Source of the DNA: an uncultured Saprospiraceae bacterium
GTDB taxonomy: Bacteria; Bacteroidota; Bacteroidia; Chitinophagales; Saprospiraceae
Assembly: GCA_938002705.1 (NCBI GenBank)
Contig: CALLAG010000417.1
Coordinates: 1 to 19,706, forward strand
DNA length: 19,706 nucleotides
Direction: 5' to 3'
Shown: one piece after another, positions 1 through 8,173 of the stretch
How positions within the stretch are numbered: position 1 is the first letter of the stretch
Layout: each line of letters starts with the position of its first letter
Notes under the pieces: model-generated
Databases searched by the model: none
The model's input: only the letters and a program-made list of their open reading frames with translations
What the model was told of the DNA's origin: nothing
Program-made: the position numbers and the translations under genes

Positions 1-2579
1 TTGATATCCATATGTATCTGATACTGACCAGGAGTAACCGTAGCTCCGCTTGTGGAGCCCCACCATAGAATCATACCATCAAAACCCTTTGCGTCAGCGT
101 ACTTCATATTCCAGCGATGCTTATTAGATCCAGGTTTTATATCTTTTAGTTTGGTAGCTTTCTCTTTAGAATGGTTAGAGTATGATCGTATTGTGTCACC
201 TGCCATTGTGAGGTAGGAGAGCGTGATGGTATCTTTTTTATTATCAAATTCTGTGAGGTAATAATAACTTGTCACACCACCGGGGTGGTTAGTACCGGTA
301 CCTTTAGAGTTTTTGTTCTGCCATCCTTTTATACGATAAGAAGGGGTAGGAGTGTACAGGATGTTATTTTTTTCTGATTGAGTTAGACTAGCTTCTCTTA
401 ATACGGACAAGTCGTCTATAATCCATAGCCCTCTACCCTGAGTAGATACGATAAGGTTATCGTTTTTGATAGTGATATCTGTTATAGGTACGATCGGAAG
501 ATTAAGTTGTAGTGGATGCCATTGTGCACCGTCATTATTAGAATAATACATGCCTGATTCTGTGCCAGCATAGAGTGTACCTTTAGATTGATGATCTACT
601 CTTACAGCTCTAGTAAAGTGTTCCTTATCTATTCCTGTAACTATTTTGTTCCATGTCTTTCCATAATTCTTAGTAGTATAGATATAGGGCTTGTAGTCAC
701 CTTCTTTATATAATGTACCTGCTATATAACAAGAAGCGGCATCATGTGGGTCAGGTTCTATGCAATTTATCATAAGCCATGTAGGCATATTGGAAGGTGT
801 CACATTGGTCCAGGTATCACCACCGTCTTGAGTGACGTGTATAAGTCCGTCATCAGAGCCAGTCCAGATGATACCTTCTCTGACAGGAGATTCTGCAGCA
901 GCGAATATCGTACAATAATATTCTACACTTGTGTTATCCTGAGTGATGGGACCGCCTGATGATTTTAGCTTGGTACTATCATTCCTTGTGAGATCATCGC
1001 TGATTGTTGTCCAGCTTTGTCCCTCATTCGTAGTAAGGTGTAGGTGATTGGATGCAGTATATAATTTAGTAGGATCATGCTTAGAGAAGAATATTGGAAA
1101 ATTCCACTGGAAGCGATATTTCATTTCTTCGGCTCCATGTCCCATTGGATTATCAGGCCATACATTGATGGCATTTCTACTCCCTGTTTGATGGTCTAAT
1201 CGTGTGAGATATCCATCATAACTTCCACCATAGACGATGTCATTATTATTAGGATCGACGGCAATATGTGCTGACTCACCACCTGCAGTAGACTCCCAGT
1301 GTTTTTCATTGATATCTCCATCAGTGGTACGATGAGGTATTCTGATGGTACTGTTATCTTGCTGTGCAGCATATATTCTGTATGGAAAATGATTGTCTGT
1401 AGTGACTCTGTAGAATTGTGCTGTCGGTTGATTATGATATGTAGACCATGTCTCTCCGCCATCATAAGTGACTTGTGCCCCACCGTCGTCTCCTATGATC
1501 ATACGGTCTGGATTTTCTGGAGCGATCCATAGATCGTGATGATCGCCGTGAGGTGCTCTTTTAGATGTAAATGTCTTACCGCCATCATTAGATTTGTGAT
1601 ACGATACGTTCATGACATATACGAGGTCTCTGTCTTTTGGATCAGCATAGATTCTGGTATAGTACCAAGCCCTTTGGCGTAAGGATCTGCTGTCGTTTAA
1701 TTTGTTCCAGGTCTTACCAGCATCATCGGATCGATAGACGCCACCATCTTTTTCATTTTCTATTATGGTCCATATACGATCAGAGTCTGCCGGAGATACT
1801 GTAATACCTGATATACCCCAGGTTCCTTGTGGTAAGCCTTTGTTACCAGATATGTCTGTCCATGTCTCGCCATAATCTGTACTTTTCCATATAGAAGAAC
1901 CTTCACCGCCAGATGATAGGCTGTAAGGTGTACGTCTTATATTCCATGTAGAAGCATAGAGGTGCCTCGGATTATTAGGATCTATTATGAGATCTACAGC
2001 ACCACTTGATGCATTGGCGTATAGTACTTTTGTCCAGTTATCACCACCATCAATACTTTTGTATACGCCTCTATCTTCAGTGTCTTTATATAGGTCTCCC
2101 ATGACGGCAGCATATAGGGTGTTGTGGTCATTAGGATCTATTCTTATTCGTGATATATGACGAGAATCTTTCAGACCTTTCTGTGTCCAAGTTTTACCTC
2201 CATCTTCGGTCTTCCATATGCCATAGCCGTATGATACATTGCCTCTTACAGTTTTCTCGCCACCGCCCACATAGATGACATTATTGTCAGATTCTGACAC
2301 CGCTATGGCACCGATAGATCCTCCGAAAAAGCCATCAGAGATATTACTCCATTGTCTGCCGCCGTCGGTTGTCTTCCATATACCGCCACCAGTAGACCCA
2401 AAGTAGAATAGATTGTCCTTGCCAGCTACACCTGTAACTGCACAAGATCTGCCACCCCGGTAAGGCCCTATCTCCCTCCATTCCATAGCTTCTATGTATT
2501 TGAGATCTACTTGGGCAGTAGTGTCTGCTGCCCACATTGTAAGGAGACAGATTATTATCGTTATTGCTTTTAGTATCAT
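1..2579 (-). CDS. Secreted Vps10/Asp-box beta-propeller protein (glycosyl hydrolase-like), 3' end cut off by window
   Basis: The reading frame stays open from an ATG at 2577-2579 to the left edge, giving about 859 residues without a stop; the C-terminus is outside the window. The N-terminus is a classic export signal (hydrophobic residues 3-15, cleavage probably near TTAQ, residues 20-23). The rest is dominated by about eleven Asp-box/BNR motifs of the type SxDxGxTW, for example TTDGGRQW near 70, STDYGETW near 243, SDDAGKTW near 294, TYDGGETW near 381 and TQDGGDTW near 593. A block GDHHDLW...NPDRMI.GDDGG near 355-376 is characteristic of the Bacteroidota proteins annotated as Vps10-domain or 'glycosyl hydrolase' proteins of about 1000 residues. 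Known family members are predicted sortilin-like or sialidase-like propellers; no enzymatic activity can be claimed. A C-terminal FlgD-like or type IX sorting domain may lie beyond the edge. Confidence 0.9.
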   Translation of the reverse strand, partial: MILKAITIIICLLTMWAADTTAQVDLKYIEAMEWREIGPYRGGRSCAVTGVAGKDNLFYFGSTGGGIWKTTDGGRQWSNISDGFFGGSIGAIAVSESDNNVIYVGGGEKTVRGNVSYGYGIWKTEDGGKTWTQKGLKDSRHISRIRIDPNDHNTLYAAVMGDLYKDTEDRGVYKSIDGGDNWTKVLYANASSGAVDLIIDPNNPRHLYASTWNIRRTPYSLSSGGEGSSIWKSTDYGETWTDISGNKGLPQGTWGISGITVSPADSDRIWTIIENEKDGGVYRSDDAGKTWNKLNDSRSLRQRAWYYTRIYADPKDRDLVYVMNVSYHKSNDGGKTFTSKRAPHGDHHDLWIAPENPDRMIIGDDGGAQVTYDGGETWSTYHNQPTAQFYRVTTDNHFPYRIYAAQQDNSTIRIPHRTTDGDINEKHWESTAGGESAHIAVDPNNNDIVYGGSYDGYLTRLDHQTGSRNAINVWPDNPMGHGAEEMKYRFQWNFPIFFSKHDPTKLYTASNHLHLTTNEGQSWTTISDDLTRNDSTKLKSSGGPITQDNTSVEYYCTIFAAAESPVREGIIWTGSDDGLIHVTQDGGDTWTNVTPSNMPTWLMINCIEPDPHDAASCYIAGTLYKEGDYKPYIYTTKNYGKTWNKIVTGIDKEHFTRAVRVDHQSKGTLYAGTESGMYYSNNDGAQWHPLQLNLPIVPITDITIKNDNLIVSTQGRGLWIIDDLSVLREASLTQSEKNNILYTPTPSYRIKGWQNKNSKGTGTNHPGGVTSYYYLTEFDNKKDTITLSYLTMAGDTIRSYSNHSKEKATKLKDIKPGSNKHRWNMKYADAKGFDGMILWWGSTSGATVTPGQYQIHMDI

Positions 2580-2768
2580 TTTTGACATAGGGTGGTAAGA
2601 TTTAGAGATTTCCGTTATCTAATATAGCAAAATTGATGGGTAGCTATAGGGATTATTTTTAAATGAAAAACTTATAGATTCTTCCATCTAATCATGAAGT
2701 ATCATATCTATAATATGAAATACCTGGAGTGATAGTAGGATCTATTGTTATAAATAGACTTAGATAAA

Positions 2769-3323
2769 CTAATATATTTCTACTATCATATCTATCTCTA
2801 CACATATGTTACGGGGAAGCGAAGACATCCCTACTGCAGCTCTTGCGTGCTTACCTCTATCTCCGAACACTTCCACCATTAGGTCTGAGTAACCATTGAT
2901 GACTTCGGGATGGTTTTTAAAATCTGGCGTTGCATTGACCATGCCTTGGACTTTTAGTATTTGTTTGACTTTATTGAGATCTCCTAAGTAGTCTTTTAGT
3001 ACAGCGAGTTGTATGATACCAGCAGCTCGAGCTGCTTCATAACCTTCTTCAATAGATACATCTAAGCCTAGCTTTCCTTTTATATACTGACCTGTACTAT
3101 TTTTTGGGCCTTTGCCAGATAGGTATAATATCTTATCAGCCTGTGTGATATGGACATAGTTAGCTATAGGTTCCTTTACTTCGGGTAACACGATTTTGAG
3201 CGAATCTAATAATCTGCTGTAATTAGTTGTTTTTAATGTGTGAGTGGCTTCATTTTTATGATCTATAGTAGAGTTGTCACAGCCGAAAAGAGTAAGACAT
3301 AGAAGTATTAGTAAGCGCAGCAT
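2769..3323 (-). CDS. RidA (YjgF/YER057c/UK114) family protein with lipoprotein signal
   Basis: This 184-residue protein has a type II signal peptide: MLRLLILLCLTLFGC, with the lipobox LFGC placing the lipidated cysteine at residue 15. After a linker, residues 45-184 match the RidA fold, with GYEAARAAGI, LAVLKDYLGDL and the C-terminal block HARAAVGMSSLP followed by VEIDMIVEI. Arg161 in that block aligns with the substrate-carboxylate arginine of RidA enamine/imine deaminases (Arg105 in E. coli), and the later acidic residues match the family pattern. Typical RidA is about 125-150 residues and cytosolic, where it hydrolyses reactive 2-aminoacrylate; a lipid-anchored form would act in the periplasm or outer membrane on an unknown substrate. 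It is in the same direction as the propeller gene, 189 bp upstream of it, and divergent from the efflux operon. The family call is firm; the substrate is unknown. Confidence 0.88.
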   Translation of the reverse strand: MLRLLILLCLTLFGCDNSTIDHKNEATHTLKTTNYSRLLDSLKIVLPEVKEPIANYVHITQADKILYLSGKGPKNSTGQYIKGKLGLDVSIEEGYEAARAAGIIQLAVLKDYLGDLNKVKQILKVQGMVNATPDFKNHPEVINGYSDLMVEVFGDRGKHARAAVGMSSLPRNICVEIDMIVEIY

Positions 3324-3525
3324 ATTATATTTTTTGTAATCACCGATAGATAAAGATTATTCATTATTACAAGATGGAGGATTTATGACAAATTTTAACC
3401 ATTAGTCGAAAAAATCTATCCTTTGAAATACATAGTTTCAATAATAAAATTAAAAATCGTTTCTTACGTTAATAGTTCAGTAGAGCCTGGCATCAGGGTA
3501 TTATATTGTTCCAATAACAACCATT

Positions 3526-4911
3526 ATGAAGAAAAATCAAATAATTACGCTTGTCGTTATATTGGCAGCTATTGCCGCAGCTATCTACTATTTCTCTGGG
3601 TCTAATACTGATGATGCACAGCAAGATATCGTATCTGCGGTCAAGTATGGTCCATTTACAGTATCTGTAAGCGCTACAGGGGAGCTTGAGGCTAAGAGAT
3701 CTAAGAAAATTATGGGCCCTTCATCTATGAGAAACGCTCAGATCTATGAGACAACTATACAATCTCTTGTCCCTGAAGGAACAGAGGTCAAAGAAGGTGC
3801 CTTCGTAGCACAACTCGATAAGACTGAGGTGGCTAACAAGATGGCAGATATCCAAGCCGAAATGGATAAGATACTTACACAATTAGACCAAGTCAAAATA
3901 GACACATCCATAGAGATGAGAGGCTTACGAGATCAGATGGTCAATGTCAAGTTCTCAAAGGAAGAAACCAAACTACAAGTGGAATTAAGTAAGTACGAAC
4001 CACAAGCAGTCATCAGGCAGAAGAATATAGAATTCGAAAAAATAGAAAGAGAATATGAGCAGCTGAGGGTTAAGCTTGGATTGACTAAGGATAAGAACAT
4101 GGCTAAGATAGCTGAGATAACGGCTTCTCTTAATCAGCAGAAAGTCAAGATGAAAAGACTCCTGGATCTTTCTGACGAATTTACAATAAAAGCACCTGCT
4201 GACGGAATGGTTATATATGCACGAGGATGGGAAGGTAAGGTTTCTTCTGGATCCAGATTAAGAGCATGGGATCCTGTCGTTGCAGAATTGCCAGACCTTA
4301 CAGAGATGATATCTAAGACCTATGTTAATGAAGTAGATATAAGTAAAGTCTCCATAGGTCAAGATACAAGGATAACAGTAGACGCATTTCCTGATGTAGA
4401 ATATACTGGAACAGTGCAGAAAGTGGCGAATATAGGAGAGCAATTAAGAAACTATGATACTAAAGTATTTGAAGTTATCGTCTCTGTCAATGAGCAAGAC
4501 TCTATTCTAAGACCAGCTATGACAACAGGTATAGAAGTCATCATAAGTGACTATGATTCTGTAGCCTACATACCTCTAGAGGCATTGTACAAAGACTCTG
4601 TCAATTATGTATATAAGAAAGTAGGAGGAAAAATAATGAAGCAAGAAGTTGTCGTCGGTCCGTCTAATGATCTTGACATTATCATAGCAGGAGGCTTAGA
4701 GAAGGGAGAAGAAGTATTATTGACTAAGCCAGAAAAAGCAGACGATATGAAGATAGCATACTTCAATGAGGAGCAAAAGAAGGCGCTACTAGTAGACTTA
4801 GAGAAAAAAGAAGATGAGAGGAAGTCAGTATTAGAAGAGAAGAAAAAGACCCTCAAGGATGATATAGAGAGAAAAGAAGAATCAAGTAATAGAATGATAA
4901 TATTCAACTAA
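3526..4911 (+). CDS. Periplasmic adaptor (membrane fusion, HlyD/MacA-type) of a tripartite efflux system
   Basis: The 461-residue protein has one N-terminal membrane anchor (residues 6-24, after MKKNQ) followed by the standard adaptor order. First is half of a lipoyl-like domain (about 76-98, LVPEGTEVKEG), then a long alpha-helical hairpin (about 100-215, rich in Glu/Lys/Gln), the second lipoyl half (about 218-245, FTIKAPADGMVIYARGWEGK), and beta-barrel and membrane-proximal domains to about 405. Such proteins bridge an inner-membrane transporter to a TolC-type channel. An unusual feature is a very charged Lys/Glu coiled tail (about 411-455) after the last beta domain, not usual for MacA-type adaptors. 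Its stop codon overlaps the next gene's ATG by one base (TAATG), so the two are translationally coupled. An overlapping 60-codon frame at 3423 is a shadow. Confidence 0.93.
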   Translation: MKKNQIITLVVILAAIAAAIYYFSGSNTDDAQQDIVSAVKYGPFTVSVSATGELEAKRSKKIMGPSSMRNAQIYETTIQSLVPEGTEVKEGAFVAQLDKTEVANKMADIQAEMDKILTQLDQVKIDTSIEMRGLRDQMVNVKFSKEETKLQVELSKYEPQAVIRQKNIEFEKIEREYEQLRVKLGLTKDKNMAKIAEITASLNQQKVKMKRLLDLSDEFTIKAPADGMVIYARGWEGKVSSGSRLRAWDPVVAELPDLTEMISKTYVNEVDISKVSIGQDTRITVDAFPDVEYTGTVQKVANIGEQLRNYDTKVFEVIVSVNEQDSILRPAMTTGIEVIISDYDSVAYIPLEALYKDSVNYVYKKVGGKIMKQEVVVGPSNDLDIIIAGGLEKGEEVLLTKPEKADDMKIAYFNEEQKKALLVDLEKKEDERKSVLEEKKKTLKDDIERKEESSNRMIIFN

Positions 4912-6215
4912 TGGCAAGAATATTATTTAACTTCTATCTAGCTATAGATGGTATTGTTGCTAATAAGTTAAGGGCTTTTCTCACCGCTCTGGGTATTATC
5001 TTTGGTGTGGCGGCAGTAGTTGCTATGCTCGCTATAGGATCAGGAGCACAGAAAGCCATTATGGAACAGATGAAACTCATCGGCTCTAACAGTATCATCA
5101 TCAAAAGTATTACCGATGATGAAGGAGAAAGCGACGACGATAACGAAGAAGAGAAAAGGAAATGGTCACCAGGATTAACTATGGATGACTTAGCGACCAT
5201 TAATCATACATTACCGACTATAGATATGTCAGGAGGTGAGATCAAGTCTCGAGAATCCTTAATAGCTAACGGTAAGCAATCTAAAGTAACAGTCTTAGGC
5301 ATAGAGCCGACTTTCTTTGAGTTGAATAATCTAAGCATAGGAGAGGGGAGCAACTTCTCAGAGACACACATGGTTAACGGTAATGCTGTATGTGTAATAG
5401 GTAAGAATATACATTCTAAGTATTTTCAGGGAGAATTTGCTATAGGAGAAAAAATAAAAGTCGAAAACAACTGGCTTACAATAATAGGTATCGTAGAAAA
5501 GCGAATTGCTAAAAGAGAGAACCTGGAGAAGTTGGGATTGCAAGACTATAATTCTAATGTCTATATTCCTATTAAGACATCACTTCTAAGATTCCAAGAT
5601 AGATCTAAGGTAGAAAGCAAAGATATCTCCCGAAGGTCTAACAGATTTACTGGAGCACATAATTATCATCAGTTAGATAGGGCAGTCTTCAGAATAGATG
5701 ATGAGAGCAATCTGCAAGCGACTGCCGAAGTTATAGGTAAGATTCTCGAGAGAAAACATAATAGTATTAAGGATTATGAGATAGAGATTCCTGAACTATT
5801 GATACAACAACAGCAGAAAACACAAGAGACGTTTAATGTCGTTCTTGCCGTTATCGCAGGTATTTCATTATTAGTAGGAGGTATCGGTATCATGAATATC
5901 ATGCTCGCTTCTGTGCTGGAACGTATCAGAGAGATAGGTATCCGAAGGTCGATAGGAGCACAAAAGACGGATATTATATTGCAGTTTTTATTCGAAGCTG
6001 TTTTCATTTGCTTTTTGGGAGGATTAGCAGGCGTAATACTCGGGATTGTTACCGCCAAACTGATCGCTAATTCTGCTGATATACCTACAGTCATATCGTG
6101 GTGGTCCATAGTTTTATCTTTTGGAGTAGCTTCACTAGTCGGCTTAGTCTTTGGATTATTTCCAGCTAAGAGAGCATCAGAGTACGACCCTATTATCGCC
6201 TTACGTTCTAATTAA
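4911..6215 (+). CDS. ABC transporter permease, MacB/FtsX type, without fused ATPase
   Basis: The 434-residue protein has a transmembrane helix at about 23-43 (ALGIIFGVAAVVAMLAIGSG), a large extracytoplasmic MacB core domain (about 45-305) and three C-terminal helices (about 309-330, 355-380, 395-420). Between helices 2 and 3 lies the family signature ERIREIGIRRSIGA, followed by the closing FGLFPAKRASEYDPIIAL. This is the MacB/LolC/FtsX permease fold, which transmits ATP hydrolysis mechanically to the periplasm. Unlike E. coli MacB there is no N-terminal nucleotide-binding domain, so an ATPase must come from another gene; none is present in this window. A strongly acidic stretch at about 69-82 (DDEGESDDDNEEE) sits just outside the first helix. 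It is coupled to the adaptor by a TAATG overlap and lies 9 bases before the TolC gene. The substrate cannot be told from sequence. Confidence 0.94.
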   Translation: MARILFNFYLAIDGIVANKLRAFLTALGIIFGVAAVVAMLAIGSGAQKAIMEQMKLIGSNSIIIKSITDDEGESDDDNEEEKRKWSPGLTMDDLATINHTLPTIDMSGGEIKSRESLIANGKQSKVTVLGIEPTFFELNNLSIGEGSNFSETHMVNGNAVCVIGKNIHSKYFQGEFAIGEKIKVENNWLTIIGIVEKRIAKRENLEKLGLQDYNSNVYIPIKTSLLRFQDRSKVESKDISRRSNRFTGAHNYHQLDRAVFRIDDESNLQATAEVIGKILERKHNSIKDYEIEIPELLIQQQQKTQETFNVVLAVIAGISLLVGGIGIMNIMLASVLERIREIGIRRSIGAQKTDIILQFLFEAVFICFLGGLAGVILGIVTAKLIANSADIPTVISWWSIVLSFGVASLVGLVFGLFPAKRASEYDPIIALRSN

Positions 6216-6224
6216 TTTTATGTT

Positions 6225-7682
6225 ATGAAATTTACTTTACTTACACTTTTGCTCAGCTTAAGTTATCTGATAAATGCACAGACAGAAGAAACTTTTACAT
6301 TAGACGATATCATCGTATTAGCACAATCAGAATCACCACAGGTGAAGCTGGCTGAGATGCGTAAGTCGAATGCCTATTGGACTAATCAATCCTTCTTAGC
6401 TGATTATAGGCCACAGATAGATTTGGGTGTTATACTCCCTAGTCTGAATAGATCTGTAGCATTAATTGATTTGCCTGACGGTTCTTCTGGTTTTAGACAG
6501 AGATCACAGATGCGTAATAACTTATCGTTATCTCTTACTCAAAATATTACTGCCACAGGAGCTACCGTTTTTGCCTCTTCAAGTATAGAGAGACTTGATG
6601 TTTTTAAAGTTGACAATAATGACGCGACACAGAGCTATAGAAGTAATCCATTATTTTTTGGTTTTAGCCAGCCCATATTTGGTTTTAATCAATTAAAATG
6701 GAACAAGAAAATTAGGCCATTAGAGTACCAAGAGTCCGAAGCTCGATTTTCTGAGGAATTAGAAGCTGTAGCTTTCCAGTCAGTAGAAAGGTTTTTTAAA
6801 TTACTTATAGCTCAAATGAATCTTAAAGCTGCCCTCGATAGAAAAGTGGTAGCTGATGACTTATATAAATTAGGACAGAATAGATTTTCGGTAGGTAATA
6901 TAGCTGAGACAGACCTATTACAATTAGAGATGGATGTGATGAGATCCAGTACTGATATATCGAGAGGAATGCTAGAACAACAGACCGCTAATGAAGAGCT
7001 GAGAAATTTTCTTGGACTTTATGATGATATTAAATTTAATCTGGAGCTACCATTAGAAGTTCCAGATATACTTATTGATATGGATATCGCATTGGCGCAA
7101 GCGAGAAAGAATAGAAGTACTATTCTGGGCTTACAGCGGAGATTACTCGAAGCAGAAATAGATGTAGAAAGAAATAAAGCTAACAATGGACTAAATGGAG
7201 AACTGTCAGGAGAGATAGGAGTATCTGGTTTTGGTGGTAATGTAGCAGATGCTTATTCTACGCTTATAGATCAAGAGGTGATAACATTTAGGTTATCTAT
7301 ACCCATCGCTGACTGGGGTAAGGCTAAGGCGAGATATGAAATAGCAAAATCAAATTATGAATTGATTGATCTCAATACAGGACTAGAGAAGATAAATTTT
7401 GAGAACGATGTGAAGATAGCAGTGCAGCAATTTGAGCTGGTAAAAGAAAACGTAACTCTATCTAAGAGATCTTATGAGGCCTCACAAAAGCGATATGATC
7501 TTACTAAGAAAAGATATGTTATCGGTAAAGTAGATATAACACAACTTAACCTTGCCGATATAGAACAAGAATCACAACGACAGGCATATGCTAGGTCCAT
7601 TAATCAATTTTGGAGTGCTTACTATCAGATTAGATCCCTCACACTATATGACTTTATTAACAACGTTCCTTTAGTTAGGTAA
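6225..7682 (+). CDS. TolC-family outer-membrane channel protein
   Basis: The 485-residue protein begins with a signal peptide (MKFTLLTLLLSLSYLINAQ, cleavage probably after residue 18 or 19). The body shows the outer-membrane efflux protein layout: two long helical repeat halves, roughly 25-255 and 270-475. The helices carry recurring Asn/Gln/Leu heptads such as NRFSVGNIAETDLLQLE near 220 and KRYVIGKVDITQLNLADIE near 425; these two related segments are the hallmark of the internal duplication in TolC. It would form a trimeric channel across the outer membrane with a periplasmic tunnel docking to the adaptor. It is the third gene of the efflux operon, 9 bases after the permease stop, and probably ends the transcript because the next gene has its own candidate promoter. 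Confidence 0.93.
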   Translation: MKFTLLTLLLSLSYLINAQTEETFTLDDIIVLAQSESPQVKLAEMRKSNAYWTNQSFLADYRPQIDLGVILPSLNRSVALIDLPDGSSGFRQRSQMRNNLSLSLTQNITATGATVFASSSIERLDVFKVDNNDATQSYRSNPLFFGFSQPIFGFNQLKWNKKIRPLEYQESEARFSEELEAVAFQSVERFFKLLIAQMNLKAALDRKVVADDLYKLGQNRFSVGNIAETDLLQLEMDVMRSSTDISRGMLEQQTANEELRNFLGLYDDIKFNLELPLEVPDILIDMDIALAQARKNRSTILGLQRRLLEAEIDVERNKANNGLNGELSGEIGVSGFGGNVADAYSTLIDQEVITFRLSIPIADWGKAKARYEIAKSNYELIDLNTGLEKINFENDVKIAVQQFELVKENVTLSKRSYEASQKRYDLTKKRYVIGKVDITQLNLADIEQESQRQAYARSINQFWSAYYQIRSLTLYDFINNVPLVR

Positions 7683-7732
7683 GAAAGCCATATTAGATAT
7701 CTGAGGGAACACTTTCTTTATAATCAGAAAGC

Positions 7733-7766
7733 TTGTATTAATTCGATGTATCTGGTCCTATTTTTG
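7733..7766 (+). promoter_or_regulatory. Candidate Bacteroidota-type promoter for the GIY-YIG gene
   Basis: TATTTTTG at 7759-7766 is an exact match to the phylum's -7 element TAnnTTTG. A TTG at 7733-7735 lies 23 bases upstream, at the long end of the usual spacing for the -33 element. Transcription would begin near 7770, giving a very short leader before the GTG at 7780. AT-rich sequence makes chance matches likely. Confidence 0.35.
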
Positions 7767-7779
7767 CTTATAATATTGT

Positions 7780-8130
7780 GTGAAAACAAAGCTCTCCCAT
7801 AACGTATATGTTGTAGAACTCAACAGAAAAGTATGGTCTGAAAGTACAAAATTCAGAGACGCTAACCCGCATTACAAAGGCTTGATGGGTTGTCTTTATG
7901 TAGGCATGACAAGCCATAGCCCGCAGGAGAGATATAAGAAACACAAGACAGGTTACAGAACTAAGAAAGGCATAAAGATATCCTCTCGATTTGTAGAGAA
8001 GTATGGTGTATTTCTGAGACCACATCTATACTCTGCATTTAATCCACTTACTAAATCTGATGCTGTGGATCTTGAGAGAAACTTAGCCAATAGTCTCAAG
8101 AAAAGAGGCTATGCTGTGTGGTGGAATTAA
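7780..8130 (+). CDS. Stand-alone GIY-YIG-like domain protein, function unknown
   Basis: This 116-residue protein matches the GIY-YIG pattern. VYVVEL (9-14) stands for the GIY strand, LYVGMT (39-44) for the YIG strand, Arg51 in the following helix (PQERYKKHKTG) for the catalytic arginine, and Glu99 in DLERNLANSL for the metal-binding glutamate. The two strands are separated by about 25 residues instead of the usual 10-15, because of a conserved-looking insert (KFRDANPHYKG). I recall uncharacterised bacterial proteins of the same size with this insert and the ending GYAVW, so this seems to be a small recognised but unstudied subfamily. The start is GTG at 7780: a stop (TAA, 7771-7773) lies just upstream and the first ATG codon is inside the motif region. 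Nuclease activity is plausible but unproven. It is not in an operon with a modification or mobility gene. Confidence 0.75.
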   Translation: MKTKLSHNVYVVELNRKVWSESTKFRDANPHYKGLMGCLYVGMTSHSPQERYKKHKTGYRTKKGIKISSRFVEKYGVFLRPHLYSAFNPLTKSDAVDLERNLANSLKKRGYAVWWN

Positions 8131-8173
8131 TGTTCTTTTTAGCATCTCCGCCGATAGACATTCGTCTGAATAA

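Noticed and set aside
744..1532. Several short frames on both strands inside the left-end gene
   Set aside because: They overlap the continuous 859-codon minus-strand frame with Asp-box repeats, which fully explains the region.
3417..3425. TATCCTTTG upstream of the adaptor gene as a -7 promoter element
   Set aside because: It has one base too many between TA and TTTG, and no TTG sits at the right distance upstream.
3423..3605. 60-codon plus-strand frame before and overlapping the adaptor gene
   Set aside because: Its second half overlaps the adaptor signal/anchor in another frame, and its composition and lack of any family pattern make it a shadow.
7712..7731. Inverted repeat CTTTCT/AGAAAG after the TolC gene
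   Set aside because: Only six AT-rich base pairs with an eight-base loop and no following T-tract; too weak for a terminator call.
7780..8130. GIY-YIG protein as a homing endonuclease or part of a defence island
   Set aside because: No intron, intein, inverted repeats, methyltransferase, integrase or other defence gene is nearby; the neighbours are housekeeping genes.
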